Made by a program: the position numbers and the translations under genes. The notes under the pieces were generated by a model. The model worked only from the letters and a program-made list of their open reading frames with translations. It was not told where the DNA came from and searched no databases. This document shows positions 17,455 through 26,108 of a stretch of 55,067 nucleotides of DNA, piece after piece (within the stretch, counting starts at the first letter, position 1; each line of letters opens with the position of its first letter). The DNA is taken from positions 1 through 55,067 of the forward strand of contig CAJWTF010000008.1 in assembly GCA_913046825.1 (NCBI GenBank). The letters are read 5' to 3'. The stretch is from an uncultured Rickettsiales bacterium (GTDB lineage Bacteria > Pseudomonadota > Alphaproteobacteria > UBA8366).

Positions 17455-17859
17455 TCAGGAAGCTTTCGAGAGCGCGATCAGCTCGTCGGCGAAGCTTGCC
17501 AATCCCAAACTCAACGCATTGATTGATGCATCCAGTTCGTTAAAATCCAAATTTGCCAATTGCAGCGTATCGCGAAACAAGAGCTTCGTGCCGCCTTCGT
17601 CTATCACGAATGCCCCGTGAACCAGCTCCCGGTTCATCTGCAATAAACGACGATACGCATCGGCACCGGCAGCAACCGGCAGCTCCATTATCAACTGTTC
17701 AATGATCAGAATTTCATCTTCGCAATCGACGATAAGATTGCTGATACCGCGGCTCTCGTCTTCGAGGACGAATAGCGTCTTCTCGACGTTCACACGTTCA
17801 ACACTTACGTCAAGGAGCTCCACGAATTCCGTCACTTTTTGGAAGTACTCTTGGCTCAT
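17455..17859 (-). CDS. DUF2170 protein (YjfI-like)
   Basis: A 134-residue acidic soluble protein. The pattern VLEDESRGISNLIVDCEDEILIIEQLIMELP followed by LLQMNRELVHGAFVIDEGG and FRDTLQLANLDFNELDASINALS matches YjfI (DUF2170), the first gene of the E. coli yjfI-yjfJ-yjfK-yjfL operon. Its role is unknown; the fold resembles small chaperone-like proteins such as those of secretion systems, which is only inference. AGGAAGGG lies immediately before ATG 17859. Being first, it marks the 5' end of the membrane module; a hairpin lies 48 bases upstream. Confidence 0.82.
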   Translation of the reverse strand: MSQEYFQKVTEFVELLDVSVERVNVEKTLFVLEDESRGISNLIVDCEDEILIIEQLIMELPVAAGADAYRRLLQMNRELVHGAFVIDEGGTKLLFRDTLQLANLDFNELDASINALSLGLASFADELIALSKAS

Positions 17860-17906
17860 CCCTTCCTCGCTTTCGACTCAATTGTGCAGCTAATTTCGAG
17901 GTGTTA

Positions 17907-17945
17907 GGTAGTGATCGGCAAAGAGACAGTCAAGGATCACCTACC
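17907..17945 (-). promoter_or_regulatory. Inverted repeat between hyuA and the Psp-like operon
   Basis: GGTAGTGATC at 17907-17916 pairs with GATCA-C-CTACC at 17935-17945 (ten pairs, one bulged C, 18-base loop). It lies in the 129-base gap between the hyuA stop and the YjfI start. No T-run follows on either strand, so it may be a terminator without U-tract, an mRNA hairpin or a protein site. It is near the right edge of the 6-kb block that separates hyuA from hyuB. Confidence 0.45.
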
Positions 17946-17988
17946 CTGCCCATTATTACAATCATTTCGATTATAGCATTGCACTGAC

Positions 17989-20064
17989 TTATGGCAGATC
18001 GATGACAAGCGATCCGTATGCGTCGATTTCTACGCTCGCACCGATGTCGACGATGGTCGTCGATGTTACCTCTTCGACAATCGCCGGCCCGAGGAACTTC
18101 ATCCCCGGTCGTAAATTTGCACGGTCATATACCGCAAAAGGAAGCATCTCGCCCCGCGACGCGGAATAGGCAGGGCGCTCGCCCGTCGGCACGGCTGCAC
18201 TCCCGTCACCCACTTCCATCGGCGTCAAATCCAGGCCCGCACCAGCGATCTCTCCCAAAACCCGAAGATTGACGATTTCCGCCGGGACGTCGTCGTAGAA
18301 ATATCCGTATTTCTCACGATAGAGCCGGGCGAAGGTATCAAATACTTTCTCACCTTCGGGCACACCTTCCAAAGGTATGGTGACTTGATAACTTTGGCCG
18401 ATATACCCGACATCGAGAGCTCGGCGGAAGCGGCGCTCGCCCGCCTCTTCAATATCGTTGAGGAGCGTGGATATCTCAGACGCCATCACATCCATCTGCG
18501 CCGTGATCTCCTCCGCATTGAGCGTACGAATCGGCGCTTTGTATGTTTTCACCATGTCGTAAGCGGGTGGTGCTACCAGCAGGCCAAGTGCGGAGAGAAC
18601 TCCGGCTCGCAACGGCACGACCAGCTTTTGGATATGCAGCTTGCGGGCAAGGTTATAAGAATGCACCGGCCCCGCGCCGCCGAAAGCCACCATGGTCGCT
18701 TCCTCCGGATTGCCGCCGCGTTCGGTGACATGCATTCGTACAGCCGCCGCCATGGTCTCGTTGATCACGTCGTGGACGGTCCAGGCGGCCTGCAACGTGC
18801 TGCGGCTTTGCGGTGCCCCAATATCCCGGTCGAGCCCGTCACGCGAGCCCGCGTCGTCAAGCGACATCGTGCCGCCCGCGAAATTCGATGGATTGAGATA
18901 TCCCAGGGTGAGGTCGGCATCTGTGACCGTCGGCCGCGTGCCACCCTGGCGATAACAGATCGGCCCCGGGTCCGCGCTGGCGCTCTCCGGCCCTACCTGC
19001 ACGATCCCCATTTGATTGACTGCCGCGATACTGCCTCCACCGGCGCCGATTTCGATCATATTGACGGCAGGCACACCGACAGGAAATCCGCTGGACTTGG
19101 TGAACCGTTTTGAACGCGCGACCTCCAGCTCATCCGTGATCGGCAAGGCTTGGTCCCGAATGAGACACGCTTTCGCCGTGGTCCCACCCATATCGAAGGA
19201 CAACACGTTCCGGATATTCATCAATTCCGCCAATTGCCGTCCAACAATAGCGCCTGCGACCGGCCCAGATTCAATCAAACGAATGGGAAAATCACCGGCC
19301 GTCGTCGTCGAACCGAGCCCACCGTTCGAAAGCATGATGTGCAACGGTGCCTTATAACCAGCGCTCTGCAAACCAGCGTCCAAATTAGCGAGGTAGCGTT
19401 TTGCTAACGGTTTGACGTAGGCGTTGACCACCGTCGTGCTGGTCCGCTCGAATTCCTTGATCTGGGGCAACACGTCCGATGACAGCGTCAGTGCTATTTC
19501 CGGGGCCAGCTCACGGACGATCTCCGCCGCGGCCTGTTCGTTTGCCGGATTGACATAAGAATGAAGGAACGCGATGGCGACAGACGTGACGCCTTCCGCC
19601 CGCATCACCTCAACCGCCTGCTCGACATCCTCGCGCTGGACGGTTTTTAAGATATTGCCGTCGGAGAAGACGCGCTCGTCGATCGGCAAGCGCAGCCAGC
19701 GGGGCGCCAAGGGCTCGGGCGGGTCGGCGAACAGCTCGTAGGTCGTCACGCGGACGTGGCGGCGCAATTCCAGAATGTCACGGAACCCTTTGGTGGTCAG
19801 CAACGCCGTGACTGCACCTTTGCGTTCGATCACGGAATTCGCAACCAGCGTCGTGGCATGGGCAATTCGGCGGGTCGCTTCCACATGCCCCTCACACCGC
19901 TCGTCGAACGCCTTCACCCCGGTCAAAATTCCGACCGATGGATCGGCGGGTGTCGTCAATGATTTAGCGATGTGAATTTCACTGTTGTTCTCATCTAGCA
20001 GGACGAAATCAGTGAAGGTGCCACCGACGTCCACGCCCAAGCGATATTGCTGATTTTCGCTCAC
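17989..20064 (-). CDS. hyuA: Hydantoinase A/oxoprolinase family protein (HyuA), first pair
   Basis: A 691-residue HyuA-type subunit. The ASKHA-type ATPase signature RLGVDVGGTFTDFVLLDE is at the N-terminus; further family motifs are HATTLVANSVIERKGAVTAL, FLHSYVNPANEQAA, SNGGLGST, ESGPVAGA, FDMGGTTAKA, EIGAGGGSIA and FGGAGPVHSYNLA. It hydrolyses ATP to open a cyclic amide together with HyuB. Start chosen at GTG 20064 because GGGAGG sits four bases upstream; a more distal ATG at 20103 lacks a site. HyuB (9941-11599) is separated from it by the Psp-like operon. Substrate unknown. Confidence 0.93.
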   Translation of the reverse strand: MSENQQYRLGVDVGGTFTDFVLLDENNSEIHIAKSLTTPADPSVGILTGVKAFDERCEGHVEATRRIAHATTLVANSVIERKGAVTALLTTKGFRDILELRRHVRVTTYELFADPPEPLAPRWLRLPIDERVFSDGNILKTVQREDVEQAVEVMRAEGVTSVAIAFLHSYVNPANEQAAAEIVRELAPEIALTLSSDVLPQIKEFERTSTTVVNAYVKPLAKRYLANLDAGLQSAGYKAPLHIMLSNGGLGSTTTAGDFPIRLIESGPVAGAIVGRQLAELMNIRNVLSFDMGGTTAKACLIRDQALPITDELEVARSKRFTKSSGFPVGVPAVNMIEIGAGGGSIAAVNQMGIVQVGPESASADPGPICYRQGGTRPTVTDADLTLGYLNPSNFAGGTMSLDDAGSRDGLDRDIGAPQSRSTLQAAWTVHDVINETMAAAVRMHVTERGGNPEEATMVAFGGAGPVHSYNLARKLHIQKLVVPLRAGVLSALGLLVAPPAYDMVKTYKAPIRTLNAEEITAQMDVMASEISTLLNDIEEAGERRFRRALDVGYIGQSYQVTIPLEGVPEGEKVFDTFARLYREKYGYFYDDVPAEIVNLRVLGEIAGAGLDLTPMEVGDGSAAVPTGERPAYSASRGEMLPFAVYDRANLRPGMKFLGPAIVEEVTSTTIVDIGASVEIDAYGSLVIDLP

Positions 20065-20144
20065 GTTGCCTCCCGTTGGCCATAAGGCCGATTCCGCGCG
20101 CATTGCTATTGAGCTTGGGTCGACGGGCTATCCGTCAAGCGGTG

Positions 20145-21356
20145 CTATTCATATGGCCGCTTGAACAACCGCGCATCCTTGGGTGTTGGGTCGGAGGGGA
20201 GACGAGAATTACGGAACTCGCCGACCGCCTCCTCAATAAGATGGCTCAGCAATTCCGTGAACAACATCGATGGTGTTGCCGCTTCCCATAGGAAATAACC
20301 AAAGGAGCCAGGGCATGGATTGACTTCGTTCAACCACAACTCACCGGTCTCACTGTCACCGAGAAAATCGATGCGCGGCGCGCCGGTACCGCCGACCGCT
20401 GCGAAGGCGGCCGAAGCCCAATTACGAATGTTCGCCTCCAGCGCCGCCGGCATGTCCGGGTTGATATCACGGGTCAGAGACAGCATGCCGTCGCTGGCGG
20501 TCCCAGGTGCTTTCGACCCACCCTTCATATCACCTCCGCCCGACATGTACTTTTCCTTGAAATTCAACAGCTCGGCGCTGCGCTTCGGCCGCTCAATAGC
20601 CGACGTCCTCACCTCGCCACCGAACGCCGAGACCGCGACGTTGTATTCGACTAAGTTCGGAACAAAAGGCTCCATAATCGCAACCGGATCAAGCCGGAAG
20701 ATCGACGGCAAGACTTCCCGCAATTCCGCCATATCGTCGACCTTAGCGACACCAATGGAACTGCCGAGATGGCATGGTTTTACGCAGGCCGGAAACTTCG
20801 CATTACCGACCGCCTCCGCTACCGCCGCACCGGTGAGAACCACGCCGTCAGCCGCACGACGTAGAACTGCGCAGTCCAATTGTGGTATGTCCTGGCCCGC
20901 CAACAAGCGCTTCGTCACGGATTTATCCATCAGGGCTGCCGACGCCATCGTGCGCATGCCCGTATAGGGCACACCCACCATCTCAAAAAGGCCCTGAATT
21001 TGGCCGTCTTCGCCCTGATTACCGTGAAAGGCGAGCAAGGCAACATCGAAGGTGACGGGCTTACCACGCCCGAACATGCCAGATTTGCGCGGGACCAACT
21101 GACCCTCTCCGTCGTCGGTCGCGTCTAGCATGACTTCGGTCAAATTGCGACGCGCATTGTCGTCGGGCAAATAGTTAGCCCGATCGCGCAAGGCATTGCC
21201 CACAAACCATTTGCCTTGACTTGAGATATAGACAGGAAATGCGTCATAGGCGCTGGCATCCACTGCGCCCATTGCCTGAAGGCCGGTAACGATGCTGACA
21301 TCATGTTCTGGCGAGCGCCCGCCGAACAATACCGCGACTCTGCGCTTGGCCGTCAT
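20145..21356 (-). CDS. D-alanine-D-alanine ligase homologue (ATP-grasp), non-canonical
   Basis: A 403-residue ATP-grasp ligase, longer than usual Ddl (about 306-370). The N-terminus VLFGGRSPEHDVSI matches the first substrate loop of Ddl, and VPYTGMRTMASAALMDK, CVKPCHLGSSIGVAKV and DSETGELWLNEVN follow in the right order. The acceptor-site motif, usually NTMPGFT, reads NPCPGSFGYFLWEA, so the second substrate is probably not plain D-Ala. AAGGAGG precedes ATG 21356. It is divergent from a hydrolase and a membrane Mur ligase, not inside a division/cell-wall cluster, which argues for an accessory dipeptide pathway. Confidence 0.88.
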   Translation of the reverse strand: MTAKRRVAVLFGGRSPEHDVSIVTGLQAMGAVDASAYDAFPVYISSQGKWFVGNALRDRANYLPDDNARRNLTEVMLDATDDGEGQLVPRKSGMFGRGKPVTFDVALLAFHGNQGEDGQIQGLFEMVGVPYTGMRTMASAALMDKSVTKRLLAGQDIPQLDCAVLRRAADGVVLTGAAVAEAVGNAKFPACVKPCHLGSSIGVAKVDDMAELREVLPSIFRLDPVAIMEPFVPNLVEYNVAVSAFGGEVRTSAIERPKRSAELLNFKEKYMSGGGDMKGGSKAPGTASDGMLSLTRDINPDMPAALEANIRNWASAAFAAVGGTGAPRIDFLGDSETGELWLNEVNPCPGSFGYFLWEAATPSMLFTELLSHLIEEAVGEFRNSRLPSDPTPKDARLFKRPYE

Positions 21357-21526
21357 CGGTTCCTCCTTCGGCGATTCGCAATTAAAGGTGCTAGCAGCGA
21401 GTACCACTCCCCGAAATAGACACCAATGAGCTTGCCGAAACGCGGCAAGAACAAGGCCTTATCCTGATAATACCGGGCGGGTTCTTTCAAGGCTGCGCTA
21501 ATTCGGTTAAATGCTTCCTCAGTCAC
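21353..21526 (-). CDS. Possible small protein (57 aa) coupled to the ligase gene
   Basis: A 57-codon frame from GTG 21526 ends at a TGA that overlaps the ligase ATG as ATGA. It reads TEEAFNRISAALKEP, then RYYQDKALFLPRFGK, LIGVYFGEWYSLLAPLIA and a basic tail RRRRN that is encoded by the ligase ribosome site. The ATGA overlap and the helix-then-hydrophobic-segment layout suggest a small membrane-associated protein. Against it: no ribosome site and no known family. A 9-bp perfect inverted repeat covers its start codon. Confidence 0.35.
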   Translation of the reverse strand: MTEEAFNRISAALKEPARYYQDKALFLPRFGKLIGVYFGEWYSLLAPLIANRRRRNR

Positions 21527-21544
21527 CGCTGACGGAGCGGTGAC
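21522..21544. promoter_or_regulatory. Perfect 9-bp inverted repeat in the ligase/hydrolase divergent region
   Basis: GTCACCGCT (21522-21530) and AGCGGTGAC (21536-21544) around GACGG. It lies between the divergent ligase and hydrolase genes, about 35 bases before the hydrolase ATG, so it could be an operator serving both sides or a leader hairpin. A second, 7-bp one (CTTGCCG/CGGCAAG) lies at 21431-21449. Confidence 0.45.
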
Positions 21545-21578
21545 AATCGTTTATCGAGACTGTGCGAAACGGGTCCGG

Positions 21579-22364
21579 ATGTCCACTAATTCCCGGCAAT
21601 TCGAGCAAGACGGCCAGATAATTGCGTATTGGACGCTCGGTGACGAGACGGCCGACCGGCAATTCGTCTGGGCGCATGGCTGGGGACAGGACCATCACGC
21701 CTTTCTGCCGCTCGCCGAGAGTTGGCAATCCAGCACCTTAAATATCGTCTTCGACTTCCCTGGATTCGGTGTCTCGCCAAGACCAACCAACGATTGGGGA
21801 ACGGCGGAATATGCCGATGCCTGCGCCTCCTTCCTCGCAACACTACCAGCGGGCCGTCGGCTCTGGATCGGACATTCCTTCGGTTGCCGGGTGGGCCTGC
21901 AAATTGCCGCCCGCCATCCAGAATGCATCGACGCTCTGTTTCTGGTCGCAGCCGCAGGGTTGCAACGCAAGCGCTCGCCGCTCGCCGCCCTGAAGGTAAA
22001 ATCGAAAGTGGCGCTCTATAAGTCTCTGCGCGCGTTGCCGATGGGCGACAAGGACAGATTGCGCGAACGCTTCGGCAGCGCCGATTACCAAACGGCGGGC
22101 GAGATGCGAGGCATCCTAACCAAAGTGGTGAACGAAGACCTGAGCGAGGTTGCCCGGCAAATCCGCTGCCCGGTCCGATTGGTCTTCGGCAGCGCCGATG
22201 CGGAAACGCCGCCGGAACTGGGCCGACGATTGGCGGAACTCATCCCGGACTCCCAATACATTCAATTGGACGGACTGGATCATTATTCCGTATTGGGAGA
22301 TGGACGGCATCAGACGGCGTTCCAACTGAAGCAATTCGCCTATGCATTGGAGAATGAGACATGA
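21579..22364 (+). CDS. Alpha/beta-hydrolase
   Basis: A 261-residue alpha/beta-hydrolase. Oxyanion strand VWAHGWGQDHHAF, nucleophile elbow GHSFGCR (Ser), acid in VFGSADAETP and catalytic His in LDGLDHYSVLG are all present. No signal peptide. I prefer ATG 21579; a GTG at 21540 would put the start inside an inverted repeat. Its TGA overlaps the ATG of the Mur ligase gene (ATGA), so both are translated together. In this context it might hydrolyse an ester or amide of the product that the ligases make, but sequence alone does not say so. Confidence 0.9.
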   Translation: MSTNSRQFEQDGQIIAYWTLGDETADRQFVWAHGWGQDHHAFLPLAESWQSSTLNIVFDFPGFGVSPRPTNDWGTAEYADACASFLATLPAGRRLWIGHSFGCRVGLQIAARHPECIDALFLVAAAGLQRKRSPLAALKVKSKVALYKSLRALPMGDKDRLRERFGSADYQTAGEMRGILTKVVNEDLSEVARQIRCPVRLVFGSADAETPPELGRRLAELIPDSQYIQLDGLDHYSVLGDGRHQTAFQLKQFAYALENET

Positions 22365-23959
22365 GCGCACCGGTTTGGCTATTTATCTGGATCATCTTTC
22401 TCGTATTCGCGGCTCGGCGATTGATCCTACTGCTGCATGTCTTCCAGCAAGAAGAATACGACGCTCCGCGGTTCCTCAAATGGATCGTCTCCTCCCGGTC
22501 ATATGACAAACGTTTGAGCGTCAACATTCTGCTGCTCGTGGCCGTCGCGTATTTCATTCCGCGCCTCGGCGGATGGATCCTCCCCGCCATCGTCGGCGGT
22601 TTCTTGCTGACCGCCGCTTGGCGTGAGCGGAACCCCCTCAAGGACGCCAAAAAGAAGCTCGTCTTGACCGCGCGCGCAAAGCGCATCCTGATCGTCGCGA
22701 TGATCTATGCGGCGGCGATGGGATTTGCCTTCTCTTATCTCTATCTCCCACCAATCCTGTGGCTCGTCCCTATCCAAGCAATGCCGTTGATGCTGGCCTT
22801 TGCCGTTTGGACCCTGGCCCCGCAGGAAGCATACGTGCAGCAGCGCTATTGGCGTGAAGCGCATGAGAAACTCGGGCGTCTGGAGGCCAAGGTGATCGGC
22901 ATTACCGGTTCCTTTGGCAAGACGTCGGCGAAACACATTCTCACCCACGTGTTGGAAGCCGCCTCGACAGGTCTTGCCACGCCCGGCAGCGTCAATACGC
23001 CGATGGGGATTGCCCGGATTGTGCGCGAACAGTTGCGGCCCGAGCACCGCTATTTTATTGCCGAGATGGGAGCCTATGGCCCGGGTTCCGTCGATCGCTT
23101 GTGCCAATTGGCACCGCCGGATTTTGCCGTCATCACAGCCGTCGGCAAGGCTCATTACGAGCGTTTCAAGACCCTGGAGAACGTAGCCAGCGCCAAGTTC
23201 GAATTGGCCGAAGCGACCGTCACGCGCGGTGGCAAAGTGATCGTCACAGAGGACGTGCTCTCTCACGCCCCGGCGCGCGCCTTTGCTGACCGCTATCCCA
23301 ACGCCATAATCGTCTGCGGTGAAAGTGAAACCTGCGACCTGCGGATAGTGACTCAATCACAAACCAAGGACGGCCTATCCCTCTCCCTGACCTGGCAGGG
23401 CGGGACGTATGAGTTCACCGTGCCAATCTTCGGCATTCACCAGATCACCAATATCGCTCTCGTCTTCGCAGTAGCCTGTGCCTACGGCGCCGATCCGGAG
23501 GCAGTGGCGCTGGCGCTGAAATCAACGCCGCAGATCACCCATCGCTTCGAAGTGAAACCGGGCCCGAACGGCGCGGCATTGATCGACGATGCTTATAACT
23601 CCAACCCCGAGGGCTTTGCTTCCGCCCTGGAAGCGCTCGACATATTGGTTGGGTCCGATGGCCGTCGGATATTAGCGACACCGGGCATGGTGGAACTAGG
23701 CGAAGCTCATGATGAAGAGCACACACGCCTCGGCGAGATCGCTGCGGCGCATGTGGATACCCTGCTCGCGATTGTACCCAGTCGGATCGAGAGTTTCGTT
23801 GATACCTTCGAGCAACACACGGGCGACGAGATCGAGACCATCCGTTGCGAGAGTTTTGCCGAAGCGAACGACTGGATTGCCGAGAACGCGAAATCCGGAG
23901 ATGTAGTCCTCCTTGAAAACGACCTGCCAGACTTGTACGAACGCCGCCTCGGCATCTGA
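22361..23959 (+). CDS. Membrane-anchored Mur ligase (MurF-like central and C-terminal domains)
   Basis: A 532-residue protein. Residues 1-150 hold about four to five hydrophobic helices (PVWLFIWIIFLVFAA, VNILLLVAVAYFI, ILPAIVGGFLLTAA, ILIVAMIYAAAMGF, MPLMLAFAVWTLA) instead of the UDP-binding domain of MurF. The ATP-binding Mur-ligase domain begins with GITGSFGKTS (Lys 187), followed by AEMGAYGPGSVDRL, AITAVGKAHYERF and GIHQITN; the third domain starts with DDAYNSNPEGF and has TPGMVELG. Such an enzyme forms an amide at the membrane, so its acceptor is probably not a soluble UDP-MurNAc peptide. ATGA coupling with the hydrolase and the nearby Ddl homologue suggest one pathway. Confidence 0.88.
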   Translation: MSAPVWLFIWIIFLVFAARRLILLLHVFQQEEYDAPRFLKWIVSSRSYDKRLSVNILLLVAVAYFIPRLGGWILPAIVGGFLLTAAWRERNPLKDAKKKLVLTARAKRILIVAMIYAAAMGFAFSYLYLPPILWLVPIQAMPLMLAFAVWTLAPQEAYVQQRYWREAHEKLGRLEAKVIGITGSFGKTSAKHILTHVLEAASTGLATPGSVNTPMGIARIVREQLRPEHRYFIAEMGAYGPGSVDRLCQLAPPDFAVITAVGKAHYERFKTLENVASAKFELAEATVTRGGKVIVTEDVLSHAPARAFADRYPNAIIVCGESETCDLRIVTQSQTKDGLSLSLTWQGGTYEFTVPIFGIHQITNIALVFAVACAYGADPEAVALALKSTPQITHRFEVKPGPNGAALIDDAYNSNPEGFASALEALDILVGSDGRRILATPGMVELGEAHDEEHTRLGEIAAAHVDTLLAIVPSRIESFVDTFEQHTGDEIETIRCESFAEANDWIAENAKSGDVVLLENDLPDLYERRLGI

Positions 23960-24005
23960 ACGGCCCGCCAAAAGCTACTTGCCAGTCAATACAAGGCCGC
24001 ATAAT

Positions 24006-24023
24006 TTGTTTGTTTACATACAA
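24006..24023. promoter_or_regulatory. 18-bp palindrome, likely MarR operator O1 (before hyuA)
   Basis: The plus strand reads TTGTTTGTTTACATACAA, the exact reverse complement of the sequence at 28313-28330. The site itself is palindromic (TTGTNTGTNNACANACAA). It ends 24 bases before the hyuA start, in the 88-base gap after the Mur ligase gene. Size and symmetry fit a winged-helix MarR dimer, and a marR gene is the third gene of the operon it precedes. Confidence 0.8.
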
Positions 24024-24047
24024 GTTTAATGTAGCTCAGAGGGACCA

Positions 24048-26108
24048 TTGCCCGAGTCATCAAACGATACTCCCGTCATTGCTGGTATTGACGTCGGCGG
24101 GACGTTTACCGACCTGCTGCTCATCGACCGCGACGGGGTCCGCGTGGTCAAGACACCGACGACCGTTGAGAATCAGGCATTCGGAGTACTGGCGGCGTTA
24201 GCGGAGACCGGCACTGCGCTCTCTTCCATCGGCGCCATCGTCCATGGCACCACCACCACCACGAACGCGGTTCTGGAGCGCAAACTTTCGCGCACCGGGA
24301 TGATCACAACCCAGGGCTTCCGCGATATTATTGAGGTCGGCCGGCGCACCCGCCCCCAACCCTATGGCATGTTCGGAACCTTCGAGCCGATTATCCCTCG
24401 CGAACTGCGCTTGGAAGTCGCCGAACGGATGGATGCAGCCGGCAAAGTCGTAACGCCATTGGATGAAGATCAAGTCCGCGCGGCCGCCACGCGTCTAATC
24501 GAGCTTGGCTGCGAATCCGTGGTCGTACATTTCCTCCATGCCTACGCCAACCCGACCCACGAGCAACGGACGACCGAAATCCTGCGCGAAGTTTGGCCGA
24601 ACGACTACATCACCGCCGGGCACGAATTGCTGTCGGAATATCGGGAGTACGAGCGCGGTGTCACCGCTTCTGTTAATGCCGCCGTCCGCCCAATTTTACA
24701 TCTCTATATTAGACGCTTACAGGACGAATTGACAGCCCAAGGGTTCGGGCGCGATCTGTTGGTGATGAACGGCAATGGCGGCATGGTTTCAGCCCGACTG
24801 GTCGATAAGGAAGCCGCGAAAACCGTGATGTCGGGCCCGGCATCGGGTGTGATGGCGGCGGCGCATGCCGCCAAGCGCGCTGGAATCGACAATCTCATCA
24901 CCTACGATATGGGCGGCACCTCGACCGACGTCGCGTTGGTCATGGACGCAGTGCCCGCGGTCAGCAACGAGCTCGACGTCGAATACGCAATGCCGATCCA
25001 TGTTCCGATGGTCGATGTGCGCACCATCGGCTCCGGCGGTGGCTCTATTGCTTCGGTGACGGATGCGGGATTGCTGAAGGTTGGACCGGAGAGCGCGGGC
25101 GCGACACCGGGCCCGGTTTGCTATGGTCGAGGCGGCGTAGCGCCGACAATCACCGACGCAAACTTGATTTTGGGACGTCTGAACCCCAAAAAACTCCTGG
25201 CGACCAAGGAGACACCCGCCATCGACGCCATCCGGCAGGTTTTCGAGGAGAAGATTGCGGCACCGCTCGGGCTCGACGTTGATACGTCGGCGGGCGCTAT
25301 TCTCCGGGTCGCCAACGACCGAATGGCAGGCGCGATAAGGATTGTCTCGATATCGAAAGGACATGATCCTCGCGATTTCACGCTCTTCGCGTTCGGCGGT
25401 GCGGGTCCATTACATGCGGTATCGCTTGCAAAAGAACTTGGCATTCCCCGCGTGTTAGTGCCCACCCGTCCCGGGATCACCAACGCGCTTGGCTGCGTCG
25501 TCGCTGACGTTCGACACGATTTCGTTCGCACAGTGAACCGACCGCTCGATCAGGTCGATATGGCGAACGTGCAGGGTATATTCGCCGAACAAATTGCAGA
25601 CGGTCGACACCTTATCGATTCCGAAACAATTGAAATTGACGACATGCGTATCCTGCACGGCGCCGATATGCAGTTCATCGGACAAACTCATCTAATCTCG
25701 ATCTCCCTGCCCAGCCTCGACACCGCCCGAGAGGAGATCCAGCGCATCTTCGAAGCGGCCTATTTCGACCGTTTTCAGGTCGAGCTGCCGGAAATTCGCG
25801 CGAATTTGGTCAATCTTAAGACATCGGTCATCGGTTTGCGTCCCGAATTCGATCTCGGGCGCATTCTGGATTTGTCTTTGCGCGCCGCCAGCGTCGAAGA
25901 GGCCGCGGATGGACAAAGGCAGGTGTGGTTCGACAGCGAATGGCACGCCACCGCCATCTACGACCGCGACCGGTTGCCCATTGGTGGAAGGTTCATAGGA
26001 CCCGCCATCATCGAGCAAATGGATACCACCATCGTCATCGAGCCCGGCAACAGCGTCGAAGTGGACTGCGACGGTAACTTATTGATTGAGATTGGGGACA
26101 TCCGATGA
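24048..26108 (+). CDS. hyuA: Hydantoinase A/oxoprolinase family protein (HyuA), second pair
   Basis: A 686-residue ATP-dependent cyclic-amide hydrolase subunit. Motifs: AGIDVGGTFTDLLLIDRDG, VHGTTTTTNAVLERK, VVVHFLHAYANPTHE, NGNGGMVSA, MSGPASGVMA, TYDMGGTSTDVAL, GSGGGSIASV, FGGAGPLHAVSLA. It starts with TTG 24048 behind AGAGGGA; no ATG or GTG nearby fits better. The stop overlaps the hyuB ATG by four bases. Members of the family open hydantoins, 5-oxoproline and larger lactams (caprolactamase is one). Directly downstream of operator O1, so probably controlled by the MarR protein of the same operon. Confidence 0.93.
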   Translation: MPESSNDTPVIAGIDVGGTFTDLLLIDRDGVRVVKTPTTVENQAFGVLAALAETGTALSSIGAIVHGTTTTTNAVLERKLSRTGMITTQGFRDIIEVGRRTRPQPYGMFGTFEPIIPRELRLEVAERMDAAGKVVTPLDEDQVRAAATRLIELGCESVVVHFLHAYANPTHEQRTTEILREVWPNDYITAGHELLSEYREYERGVTASVNAAVRPILHLYIRRLQDELTAQGFGRDLLVMNGNGGMVSARLVDKEAAKTVMSGPASGVMAAAHAAKRAGIDNLITYDMGGTSTDVALVMDAVPAVSNELDVEYAMPIHVPMVDVRTIGSGGGSIASVTDAGLLKVGPESAGATPGPVCYGRGGVAPTITDANLILGRLNPKKLLATKETPAIDAIRQVFEEKIAAPLGLDVDTSAGAILRVANDRMAGAIRIVSISKGHDPRDFTLFAFGGAGPLHAVSLAKELGIPRVLVPTRPGITNALGCVVADVRHDFVRTVNRPLDQVDMANVQGIFAEQIADGRHLIDSETIEIDDMRILHGADMQFIGQTHLISISLPSLDTAREEIQRIFEAAYFDRFQVELPEIRANLVNLKTSVIGLRPEFDLGRILDLSLRAASVEEAADGQRQVWFDSEWHATAIYDRDRLPIGGRFIGPAIIEQMDTTIVIEPGNSVEVDCDGNLLIEIGDIR

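Noticed and set aside
18385..19113. A 242-codon open frame on the plus strand inside hyuA
   Set aside because: It is antisense to the well-supported HyuA coding frame, has no ribosome site and reads as low-complexity Arg/His-rich sequence, a GC-bias shadow.
22499..23356. A 285-codon open frame on the minus strand inside the Mur ligase gene
   Set aside because: Antisense to P-loop and ligase motifs that are clearly real; no start signal.
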